In this document: in pieces, positions 12,901 to 23,291 of the stretch | Position numbering within the stretch: position 1 is the stretch's first letter | Layout: every line of letters begins with the position of its first letter | Assembly: GCA_034620365.1 (NCBI GenBank) | Contig: JAQGEQ010000240.1 | Span: 186,001 to 250,000 of the forward strand | From: Pegea sp. RAD2-039 | Lineage: Eukaryota; Chordata; Thaliacea; Salpida; Salpidae | DNA length: 64,000 nucleotides | Reading direction: 5' to 3' | The notes under the pieces: generated by a model | What the model was told of the DNA's origin: nothing | Seen by the model: only the letters and a program-made list of their open reading frames with translations | The model's database searches: none | Position numbers and translations under genes: made by a program

Positions 12901-15900
12901 AAGATTTAGCAGAAATCTCACAAACTGCTCTTCAAATAAAGATTTCTTTTTTAAATAAGCCAGCTTGTTTCAAAATGTTTCAACTCCAAGTTAGTTCAGC
13001 TAAATTATCATTTCTGTTCAAGATTAAATCAAAAGTTATCAAATTAGTCAAAAATCGATTGTATCCAACCCAGAAATTGTTCCCTCCCTTTAATTGGAGT
13101 GATATTCTTTCCACCTCATTCTCTTACATTGCAAATATTGATCTTGCAAATGATGAAGTTGTCTGTTCAGCATCTCAAGACTATTTGAAGAAGCTACAGC
13201 AAGTCATCAACTCTTCTTCCAAAAGGTCATTTTCATTTTTCATAATTCTTCAACAAGTTTTCTTCAATCACAGAACTTTGATGAATTATATGATTTGGAG
13301 CTCAATTGAAGAGCATTTGGAGTTTTTAGATGATCATTTTCTTGCAGTTAAATCGAAATTAATGAAGACTTTAACCGGAGCTAATACGGTGATTTTAATG
13401 TTATTTTGTTGGCCAAGGGATTACTTCCAATTAGCACCGTTTCTCATAAGCAGACTTGTATTTTTCGCAAAAAATTCATTCCAACCAAAACCTTGTTTGT
13501 TGATTTCAATTAAATCAATTGAATATCTCTTTTGGTAACTTGCATCTTCAAATCAATCAAATCAGAAAAAACAACAAATTATAAAATTTAGATTGTAAAT
13601 ATTTTAAATTAATAAAATCTTGTTTTAAATCAATTTATTGCCTTATAGCTGTGTCAGGAGCGCTGGAAGACATGTATCAATTACGTTAGCACTGCTTATT
13701 ATATGGTTATGAGCAACATGTATGTTAAAAATAAATTTTCTGAACAGAGTAAACAAAAGGTGAGTTAGATAAAGTTAGTTTTCATGATTAAGTTGTTATG
13801 AAGTGAATTTTGGAAAATTTTAGATTCAAGAAATGATTGAAGATATTCGAGATGCATTCATAAAAAATCTAGATGGTTTAAAATGGGTTAAACCAATTAA
13901 AATGAAAGCGATTGAAAAAGTGTGTGGGTTTCTTTCAGCTAAATGCATCTTCATTCTAATCATTTATTTTGTTTAACTTTATCCACAGGCTGAAGCAATG
14001 AAGTATAAGATTGGATATCTAGAAAAACTGCTTGACTCTAGCTTTATCAGAAATTATTATCAAGATGTGAGTCATCAATGTAATGCAAATCGATTATTTA
14101 GAATACTTCCTCTGCTCATTTTTGTATCTAACTTCGCAAATCAATTAAAATACTAACTTATTTATTTTGTAATCAGATTTACAAATGCCAGCTTATAAGT
14201 TTCAAACAAATGTTCTAGATGTCTTACTTCTAACTAATCGGAAAGATTGCTCAGTATAACCCTAATTATTTATAACTGATTATCTAATTATTTGTTTGTG
14301 AATTGGTACTGATAAGGCTATATGAAGTAATTAACTCAAAATTAAACTTTGTTTTCTTTCTTCAAAAAATATTTAAATTACATTGAATAGATCTAACTCT
14401 CAATAAGGTTTTAATCTTGTTGCTATTGAATTATCAGTTAATTTTGCAGTCAAGCTAATTTAGAAAAGTTTTCTACCAACTGCTGTGCTTCAAACTAACA
14501 TTGTTGAGCTAAAATTAGCTTAAAATTCTAAATTACTCAAATTTTTAATGTAATATCTAGATGGAAGATTTGAAAAATAAAGGTTTTTTTGAAAAGATGT
14601 TTATTTGTAAGATGCATCAAGTTAAAGAAAAAATTAGTCGAATAAGAAGATTTTGTGATCCGTAAGACGTTGATTTATAGATTATTCTATTGTTAAAAAA
14701 TTAACGTAAAATTGTTGATAAAATCTTATTTCAAACACTGTGTAATATTGATGCTATTACCATCTGACAGTTGATTTTATTTTTGGTAAAAAAATAAATT
14801 TTCTTTTTGTAGATACCAGCAATGGATGATTGAAATAAACGCATTTTATTTGCCTTCTCGAAATACAATTGGTATAGTGGCTTACTTGTGATTCTGTTTT
14901 AAAACTTTTTGCTTTAAAACACTGCAGCACTCCCAGCGGCATTTTTACAACATCCCTTATTCGATTTCAACGCTCCTTATCCAATCAATTACGGAGGTAT
15001 TGGGGTAGTAATCGGTCATGAGTTCATTCATGGTTTTGATGATTCAGGTTTAAATGATTAACAAAAAAGTTTTTACATTTCTTTGAATTGAAAGTATTTT
15101 AAATGAAAATTAAATAATTTATCATTCTTGTAGGAATTCAGTTTGACAAATTTGGAAATAAACGAGATTGGCTGAAAAAATCTGTCATGAGAGAATTTGA
15201 TGACTTAAAGTTGTGTTTAATTGATCAATACAGCAATTACGAAATATATGGACATAAGGTCCTGTTGTGTAACGATTTTATAAAACTATTTGATATTGCT
15301 GTTATTTGCAGATTGATGGAAATTTAACGCTTGGAGAAAATATGGCTGATAATGGTGGTTTACGAATTGCTTTCGAGGTTAAATTGTCTGAACTTTTTCA
15401 TTTGTAATCTGATTTCGAATTCATAAAATAAAAATAAGAGTGTAAATCTAATCTCGTCTACCTAGCACCTTGACCTGTAAAACTTTCAGCTAACACCACT
15501 CAGTCAAGAAAAAGTAATCTCTAAGAAAATCTTGTGCTTGTAGTAGATGTAGCAAAATTCTCTATAAAATATCTGTATTACTGCAGTTCGCCTTAAATAC
15601 ATCTAAAATATATACTTTATATAAATTGTCTTTTTTGATGTAATTGCATCAAAAATAAAAGACTTATTAACAAATATTTGTTTAACCATGATGAATAAAG
15701 TGTTTTGAAAAAATTCTCATCATTTTATCGAATATTTTTTTCTTCAACCTTATAGTTAGAATTAAAAATTGTTGGTGTGGCATTTATCTTAAGATTATTT
15801 ATTATTTGCAAAATAAATGAGAAAAACTATTTGGAAACTATTTTTTACAGGCTTACAAAGAGAAAATTAAAGATAATTTAGGTCTTCGGTTGCCTTCCCT

Positions 15901-16339
15901 AGACACTTACACTGAAGATCAACTTTTTTTTATTTCTACTGCACAGGTATTTATTAAGTATAACGAAAAAATTAATCAAATTGTTCATTGGTCCTTGAAT
16001 TGCTAGGGATTGATGTGAAGATTTATATTTATGAAATCAGTAAATTTAAATCGAAGTAATAAAACCTAAAATACTGGATAATAGTTTTAAAAAAGTATAA
16101 ATGATAATAAGAAACATTAGTAAACTGGGTTGAATACAAAAAGACTTAACATTCTTGCTTGGTAGACGTGGTGCTCCATAGAAACAACTGAATCAAGAGT
16201 AGAAGAATTATTAAATTCTCATTCTCCAGCGGAATTTCGTGTGGCGGGAATGCTATCAAATTTTGAACAATTCTCGAAAAGCTTTTCATGTAAGAAAAAC
16301 AGCAAAATGAACCCATTAAAGAAATGCCGGGTGTGGTGA
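9970..16339 (+). CDS. M13 zinc metallopeptidase (neprilysin/ECE-like), type II membrane protein
   Basis: Ectopeptidase that in this family cleaves small signalling peptides outside the cell. Exons: 9970-10035, 11049-11147, 11202-11361, 11651-11804, 11972-12030, 12087-12208, 12299-12451, 12575-12643, 12795-13225, 13274-13388, 13649-13759, 13824-13919, 13989-14070, 14177-14253, 14612-14661, 14813-14871, 14928-15047, 15134-15258, 15312-15377, 15851-15946, 16166-16339; phases join to about 827 residues. A cytoplasmic tail precedes one membrane helix (LIGGLFILSITLILILIISF), then the N-terminal signature NPCEDFYKFSCGGWI. The active site reads NAFYLPSRN, ALPAAFLQ, the zinc motif HEFIHGFDD and the third-ligand motif ENMADNGG. 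It ends in the family's CRVW. The protein is somewhat longer than neprilysin (about 750), so exon 12795-13225 may hide an in-frame intron. The small exon at 14612 is the least certain. Confidence 0.93.
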
Positions 16340-16833
16340 AGCCATATAAATCGTTTTGTAATTAAATCTTAACTGTCGTAAACCACGTCATTAGGTCAAC
16401 TATTTGAAGTTGTTAGAATCATATGTTTTGTATTTGAAGATTATTAGCGAACCATTCGTATTTCAACCAATCATGTCCATCACTGTTTATTATTTTAAAA
16501 GCAAAAAAATTGTCTTGATGTTGTATCGTTAGTTTTATTATTGCATCAGCAAATCGTTTTTTTATTTTTGTATATTTTTAAAAATTTTTCAATGAAATTA
16601 TTAGTTTTCTTAAGCATGAAAGATGTGAAAAATAAAATATTTAGTGTCACTTGTAATCATATTTAAAACTATTGATGTTTGCAGCATAAAATTGACAACA
16701 AATTATTGTAAAAAAATTAAGCAGTAAAATGGAAAAGTTCAATTGAAATTTACAGATTGACGTTGCAGGCAAGACAAAGTTCAAAACAGCCTATAAAACA
16801 TTAAAAAATATTCACAATCAAGACATACATTCA
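16340..16833. other. Convergent 3' flanks of the M13 and TMEM8-like genes
   Basis: About 490 bases between two genes that point at each other. It should hold both 3' UTRs. An AATAAA at 16633 on the + strand is a possible polyadenylation signal. Nothing else is seen. Confidence 0.5.
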
Positions 16834-18684
16834 TCAAGTATTTGGTAAGTGGATTTGGTCGCTCAAGTCAACTCTACTGGTTGACATTGAAAAATTCTCA
16901 ACTGTTGCATAATTCACTTCAACGTTATAATTAGAATTTTTAGATTTACAATTTGAAGGCAAAAGAAATAAGACAGCAATCGCCATGGATATATGCCAGA
17001 TACTGTGCGTAATATAATAGTTTGATTCTGTTTCAACAAACGCATACAACGAAAAACCAGTGATGGCAAATAATAGTCCAGGCACAATTGAAAATAGCAT
17101 CACTCGCTTGCCGGGAAAGCATTTTTGAGTATTTTTGCAAACTTGGATCCAGTTTGTGAAAACAACTGCACAGCCAATTAAAATAGGAATAAGAAAAGAC
17201 CATAGACTGAAACGATCATATGATACTAAAGAGGCAACACCGAGACAACCAAGTGCATGCAACCAAGATTCAAGTTTTGGACAATGAGTTCGTGCAATTA
17301 AAATAAAAGTAAACCATATTGCTGAGATAGATGCCAAAAAATCACAAAATTGAAGAGTATCATACGGTAGAAGGCAGAAAACAATAATACCTGGTTGGTC
17401 ACAGGCGTGATAGAAAGAAGACATAAAAAATACATAAAAATAAACCAAGGATTCTGCATAAAACTTTCTACTGATAGCAAGAAATGAAGAAAATAAAAAA
17501 ATAAGATTACTTAAAACTAATAGAAGAGTTCTTAGAAGTAATTGATTATAACTGATAGCATTAGTGTCATCCGTACATGCCAACCCTTGCCAGTTAGCTT
17601 TGCATGAGCAAGCAGTGTATAAGATCTCATCTTGCTGATATAAATTACATTTTCCTTGCTTTTTGTTGCTATGGCAAGATTCGATACAACTGATCACTCG
17701 AATATCAATGGCAATAGCAACGGATTCAATTAAAGAATCTTTTAAATACAAATGAAGAAACCAGCTACCTGATTGTGGGTAGGGAATAGTCCATTTTCTG
17801 CTATTGTTATAATTATTTACTCTTATCGAGTAACCATCATCACATGATTGATTTCTAAATAGTTTTATATTTCTAATCAAGCAACCAATCAAAGTACTAT
17901 TAGCTGGAACAAGATTGGACACATAATTAGTGATGGAAATAAAAAGATTTCCACCAGAATCTGTAAGTGGATAAACATCCCAATGAAAAGTTTTCATCTC
18001 ATTGTTCTTGATATAGTAGATTGGAGATGGTGTAATGTAATGAACATCAAACAAGCCTAATTTCTGACGTTTCAGTTTTACAACATTACTCATATTCATG
18101 ATATCATTGTTGAAAAATGATAGTGATATGTTAGGTGATTTTCTAAACACTGTGACATCACCATAAAACTTGCAATCTTTTGTTAGCCCTGATAAAGGAA
18201 TAACAACATCTTCATCATGCAGAAGAAACAAGGAAACAAACACATTACTTGTCTCTATAGATGATGTTGTGGATACATTGACAGTATGAATGATAGATGA
18301 ATTGATGGAAGGAAACGAAAAATTGTTTGAATATAAAACACCAATCTGATGATCAAGAGTTGAGTCTGGTGATTGAGAATGGAAAGGATTGGAAACAGGT
18401 ATTGCATCTTGTCGTATTATGACATTTACATTAGTGTCAGGACAAATGACATCAAGTCCAACTCCAGATTGGTTGCGTGTAATCAAAAATTTAATAAAAA
18501 ACTCTGAATTGTGCTGATTTGGCCACTGAAATAAAGTTGGACTTGCTAAACCATTGAAATTGCGTAGTCTAGAAGGTCCAAGCTCTGTTAAATAATCGAA
18601 TTTGCTGCTGTTGACTACTTGTAAACAATTTAAAATTAAAAAATTGATATATGTTATTTTAAGAAACAAAACAAACATTGACAT
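16834..18684 (-). CDS. TMEM8/PGAP6-like protein (CREST superfamily), intronless
   Basis: A 616-residue membrane protein. PGAP6 (TMEM8A) acts on GPI anchors as a phospholipase A2; the same chemistry is inferred here. It begins with a signal peptide (FVLFLKITYINFLILNC), followed by a large N-glycosylated extracellular part with the segment FQWPNQHNSEFFIKF. An EGF-like cysteine cluster sits at about 333-370 (ending CSCKANWQGLAC), and about seven membrane helices follow from residue 382 on. CREST superfamily catalytic positions are recognisable: SSFYHACD (Ser422/423, His426, Asp429) and HSIWH (His560, His564). Length is shorter than human TMEM8A (771) but close to other invertebrate members. The whole ORF is one exon. 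Assignment to TMEM8A versus TMEM8B is not possible. Confidence 0.88.
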   Translation of the reverse strand: MSMFVLFLKITYINFLILNCLQVVNSSKFDYLTELGPSRLRNFNGLASPTLFQWPNQHNSEFFIKFLITRNQSGVGLDVICPDTNVNVIIRQDAIPVSNPFHSQSPDSTLDHQIGVLYSNNFSFPSINSSIIHTVNVSTTSSIETSNVFVSLFLLHDEDVVIPLSGLTKDCKFYGDVTVFRKSPNISLSFFNNDIMNMSNVVKLKRQKLGLFDVHYITPSPIYYIKNNEMKTFHWDVYPLTDSGGNLFISITNYVSNLVPANSTLIGCLIRNIKLFRNQSCDDGYSIRVNNYNNSRKWTIPYPQSGSWFLHLYLKDSLIESVAIAIDIRVISCIESCHSNKKQGKCNLYQQDEILYTACSCKANWQGLACTDDTNAISYNQLLLRTLLLVLSNLIFLFSSFLAISRKFYAESLVYFYVFFMSSFYHACDQPGIIVFCLLPYDTLQFCDFLASISAIWFTFILIARTHCPKLESWLHALGCLGVASLVSYDRFSLWSFLIPILIGCAVVFTNWIQVCKNTQKCFPGKRVMLFSIVPGLLFAITGFSLYAFVETESNYYITHSIWHISMAIAVLFLLPSNCKSKNSNYNVEVNYATVENFSMSTSRVDLSDQIHLPNT

Positions 18685-19559
18685 ACTGAGACAGTTTTAA
18701 ACATTGTCATCTGTGAAATATAGTAAAAATATTATATATATTTTGTACAAGACTTCAAGAATTTAAAAAATAAAAAAACTACTTTTGTGACAAAAGTTTT
18801 CACATAGATTTAAAGATAAATATTTAAAAAAAATATTATATTATTACTACCACTAAGTCTTAATAAAAAAATATTAAAGATAAGTTGATTTTTCTTAAAA
18901 ACAACTATTTTACAAACTACCTAAATAAACTAGATTAAATAATATCAAATGAAAAATTAAACTCAGTAATTACTATATTCTAAACATGAATTATTATAAA
19001 GATAATGAAGCTATAAAAATCTAAACTTTCTAGTTCTTTTTTAAAACTTAAAATAAAAACTACTTATTATTACATCACATTTAAAAATATTTATTTAACA
19101 CTCTATGAAAAATATTTTGAAAAAAGTATATAAAACTTTTACATGCAAATTAATGATTAAATTAATTTAGTATGACAATTTTATAAAACAGTTTGCAACA
19201 AAGGCTGGTGCATTATGACAGAAATTTTTGATTTTCAGCATTTAATAAATTTCATTATATAAAAATTGAAAGTGATTGATTTCTTATACCACACTAAATT
19301 TAATTAACTTTAAGTTATTTTCATCATTTTAATTTTTGATAATCAGTTTGCTTTCAGTATGTTACTGCGGTCATAATAAAAACGGAAAAGCGACTATTTT
19401 GGGTTGAAGTGAAATTTATCATTAAAATAATTAAAAATATGTCAATATCAACTAAGAGTATAAAACGTAGCACCCATCACTAAAACAAAACAATTTGTTA
19501 TATCATTCTATTTGAATAAGTTTCAGTTTATAGGTTATATTCTAATTGAATAAGTGCTT
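18685..19559. other. Intergenic, upstream of the TMEM8-like gene
   Basis: AT-rich sequence with no coding signal that I can support. The promoter of the minus-strand TMEM8-like gene should lie near 18700-18800. Confidence 0.5.
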
Positions 19560-21404
19560 ATAAGCTGTGATATAGTTATTCATAGGAAGTGATTTGTATA
19601 GTATATATATACGGTAATTGGTGACACTAAAAATCTTTTATGCAAACTATAGTGGATTCACATAAAAGTGGCAAGACCTTACGGTCTACTGTAGAGAAAA
19701 ATCCTGAAAAACCGACTTCATCAAAGCAAGATTGCAATTGCCAATCCTGCAATAAAATTTTCTCTGGTGAAGATCCGGTAATTGAATGCTTCAAAAATTA
19801 CTCTGAGGCGAGGAAGATTTCCACGAATTTTGAAGAAAGCTATTATTACTCCAATTCATAAAAAGGGTCCCAGAAACACTGCACTTAACTACAGACCAGT
19901 TTCGCTGACTTCAGTTATCTGCAGAACTCAAGAGCATACCATTCACAATCATATGACCAGTCATTTGATGGAGCACCATCTAATATCTGATGTCCAACAT
20001 GGCTTTGTGAAACGGAGATATTCCCTGACTCAACCACTCACTTTTCTTAATGAGCTTACAGCCCATTATGAAAGTAATACTCCTTGTGATATCATACATC
20101 TCGATTTTTGTAAGGCGTTTGATTCTGCCTTAAACAACAAGCTCATTATTGTTTTAGAAAAATTAAAATTCCACAGATTTATCTTACAGTGGATTGAAGA
20201 TTACGTATCAGATAGAACCCAACAAACTCTTGTAACAAGATTTTTATCTACTCCCTGTCAAGTCACCAAAGGTATTCTTCAGGGTTTCGTTCTGGGTCCC
20301 CTTCTCTTTTTAATTTTCATTGGAGACCTAGTCAGAAGACTATAGATGATTTCAGTGTGTTTGTGTGTGCAGATGTTATTAAGCTATTATCTTACAATCC
20401 TTCAAAACTTCAAACTACACTACACACTGTAGAAAACTGGTCTACGAATTAGCAGCTCAGAATCCAGCCCACAAAGTCTGAACTTATAACTTTTTCTCGT
20501 AAACCAGCTGTAAATTGCTTGAACCAATACTCCATCAATAGATTTATTGTTCAACGAGTATCTTCGGTCCTAGACCTTGGCATTACTCTATCATCTGACT
20601 TTAAATGGAGCAATTATGTTTTCGAATCTTTGGAAAATCAATCAGCTTTGTCTTCCTTATTATAAAAACGTTTAATTCTAAGAACCCATACTTTTTATCA
20701 ATCTTTTCAAACTGTACGTACGTCCAACTCTTGATTACAATGTCAGTGGATGGATGCCATATCAAGTTAGGATATCAAAAAAATCGAATCTATTCAGGCC
20801 ACATTTACAAGATCAGTATGTAGGAAACTTGATATTAAATATGATAGTTATAAACATCGTCTCAGTCTCATCAATTTAGATACTTTGAAAATCCGACGGA
20901 TTAAATCCGACTTAATTCTTATTTTTAGAATTATCCACAATTTAATTGACATTCAGTTTGATGATTTCTTTTCTATTAGTCCTTCCTTCAAGTTATATCA
21001 GCTCAGACGACACCCATTACACCTTAACAAGCCTGTATTACCTAGTACATTGGTCAGAGCAAATTTTTTCTCATACGGTAAAATTAGTATATGGAATCAG
21101 CTGCCATCAGACATTGGAATGTCGAAGTCACTCGCATTGTTCAAGCAGAAGTTGAACCGTTATAATATTGCCAACATTTTCATTTCTAAACTTTGATTTT
21201 TTTTCTTTCTTATATTATTAACATTCTATGTAATTATTCACTGTTATATGCTTTGAGTGATATCGAAATACCACGTGTTACATCTTTTACTTTCTATATT
21301 TTTGGCTAAATAGATGTTATTTGTGAGAATGTGTATTAGCGAGAGGTGCTCTTTTCAGGTACCCTCCTTCGCATTTATTGAAATAAATAAAAATAAATAA
21401 AAAA
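19560..21404 (+). mobile_element. CR1-like LINE, internally deleted copy
   Basis: The 5' part (19640-19795) encodes the start of ORF1, ending inside a zinc-finger-like segment (CNCQSCNK, then EDPVIEC). It is joined directly, near 19797, to sequence from the middle of the reverse-transcriptase ORF (19798-20345, motifs FCKAFDSA and QGFVLGPLLF). All of the rest of ORF1, the endonuclease and the first part of RT are missing. Further stops and shifts break the remainder, although 20885-21196 still reads the C-terminal RT segment. It ends with the family 3' hairpin and an AAATAAATAA tail at about 21404. The exact 5' boundary is not certain. Confidence 0.85.
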
Positions 21405-21419
21405 AACTCACTCAGTCAA

Positions 21420-21675
21420 TAAACTACATTAAGTATAACTGTAATAATGGCCGAGTAGCCATGCTGCGATATAAGGAGAAATCATGCAGATCTAGTTGGT
21501 GTCCAGGTAGCAGAATTTTACTTTCCACACCGACAATGTTATGCAGCGGAATAGACGGACTGATGCAGCTATGCCCAGCTAGCGTCGCAATGGCTGCCGA
21601 AACGACACTGAATACAAAAACGAATCGCAAACGTGGCACCAACTCCAACTTTAAATTGGGAACTTAGCGTCTCCT
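21420..21675. repeat. Dispersed repeat, second copy near 37015-37125
   Basis: A segment richer in G and C lying between two LINE fragments. It shares TTATGCAGCGGAATAGAC followed by GACTGATG, and a downstream block ending TCTCCTAGAA, with the region around 37015-37125, where about 85 bases between the two blocks are missing. Open frames exist on both strands (for example 21424-21648 minus), but I recognise no protein in them. It may be a remnant of a further mobile element. Confidence 0.6.
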
Positions 21676-22800
21676 AGAAATTTATAAGTTCCAACTTTGT
21701 GGGCTACATTCTAAGCTGCCTGCTTATAGACCAGTTTTTTATAGTGTGTAATGTATTTTGAAGTTTTCAAGGATTGCAAAATAATAGCTTGATGTCATCT
21801 ACACACACAAACATACTGACATCATCTACTGCCACTAGTCTTCTGATGAGGTCGTCAATGAAAATTAATAGAAGTTTAATAGAGTTTGTTGGGCTCTACC
21901 TGATAAGTAATCTTCAATCCACTTTAAGATAAAGCTGTTGATTTTTTAAAACTTTGTAATAGAATTATAAGATTGTTGCGTGGGACAGAGTCAAACGCCT
22001 TAGCAAAAATGAGATATATGATGCCACAGGGAGCTCATTAAGAAAAGTAAAATGTTGAGTAAGGGAAGATCTCCGCTTCACAAAGCTATGCTGGAAATCA
22101 GATATTAGATAGTGCTCGATCAAATGACTGATCATATGATTGTGAATAATATGTCATGAGTTCTGCAGATAACTGAAGTCAACGAAACTGGTCTGTAGTT
22201 AAGTGCGGTGCTTCTGGGACCCTTTTTATGAATTGGAGTAATAATAGCTTTCTTCAGAATTATTAAAAATCTTTCTCACCTCAGAGTAATGTTAAAGAGT
22301 AGAGATAAAGGCAGTGATAAAGAGGAAGTAGTTTTTCTTAAAAACAAAGCTGGGATCTGATCAGGGGTGTTGGAAACTGATGATTTTAAAGAAGAAATAA
22401 CTTTAGATACTGTGTCGACCGTTATTTCAAGATCCATTATCTCAGAGACATTTCTAAGAATGTCGTTGTAGGAAAGAGAAGGAGTATTGCCATTATCGGT
22501 TATAAAAACGCTATTAGATTTTTTATTTAGAAATTCAGTTTTATTCTCTGGTTCCATCACAAGTTGGTCGCTGTTATCAAGTAGGGGAAGTAATTGAGAT
22601 CTCGCCTTAGGCTTGCGATTTATGAAGCCAACAACATTTTCTTGTTAGTTGAAGCTGCACTTTCTCTTTGTAAATAGAAATTAAAAATATATTTATTGTA
22701 AGCTATGCAAAGACCTTTGTACAGAGATTTGATGGAAGGGTCTGCTTTGTTTGTATAAGAGGTCTTTTAAATTTTGTGAATTCCTTAAGCTGTAGACATG
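21676..22800 (-). mobile_element. CR1-like LINE, internal RT fragment truncated at both ends
   Basis: Minus-strand sequence matching the reverse-transcriptase ORF of the LINE at 31823-35795. It runs from the start of the RT region (near 22800) to the segment with AHKV-type sequence before the 3' end (near 21676). It contains many stops and frameshifts. The best remaining frame is 22276-22560 (segment KSSVSNTPDQIPALFLRK). The usual 3' hairpin and tail are absent, so this is not a simple 5'-truncated insertion; a later deletion or recombination is likely. Confidence 0.85.
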
Positions 22801-23291
22801 TTAAGTTTTAGAGATCAGATAATCTACAGAAAATAAACATCACGATTTCCTTAACATAATATTACTGTAAGGAATTTGTTGTTTTTAGTTAAGAGTTGAA
22901 GCCCTATTGAAGGAAACTAAACTGACGTATACCTTAAAAAAGAAATAGTCTCTTATAAAATTTCCTCTAAATGAGGAAATGCAAGCCTATAAAGACTTTC
23001 AGGATCGTTATGACTACAGTTTGTTTACAAATCAATTGATGATAAAATAAAAAGTCTTGTGCAGTATAGAATTGATTTTAATTAATTTTATAAATTTTAG
23101 AAATCAGCATAAAGTAACGAAAAGATACCTTAAAAAACTGATCTATTCAAAAATTTATCTAATTTTAAATTCATGATTCAGATTAACAAACAATTATTTT
23201 GTAGATGATACTTAATATTTATCTCAAAAAGTATAAACTAAAACAAAAGTAAATTTTAATGATTAAGAAAATTTGTTGCAGAGAGTTAAAA
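22801..23291. other. Upstream region of the TSP1/EGF gene
   Basis: AT-rich DNA of about 490 bases between a LINE fragment and the start codon of the TSP1/EGF gene. No other gene and no clear TATA box at a convincing distance. Confidence 0.5.

Noticed and set aside
12801..13538. Single 245-residue open frame
   Set aside because: It is two or more exons of the M13 gene read through in-frame introns; the part after 13388 is intron.
19640..19861. Small host gene with a zinc finger
   Set aside because: Its end runs into LINE reverse-transcriptase sequence and its finger matches the missing front of LINE ORF1, so it belongs to the mobile element.
21424..21648. Minus-strand frame with a signal-peptide-like start
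   Set aside because: It lies in a dispersed repeat; the second copy does not keep the frame and no domain is recognisable.
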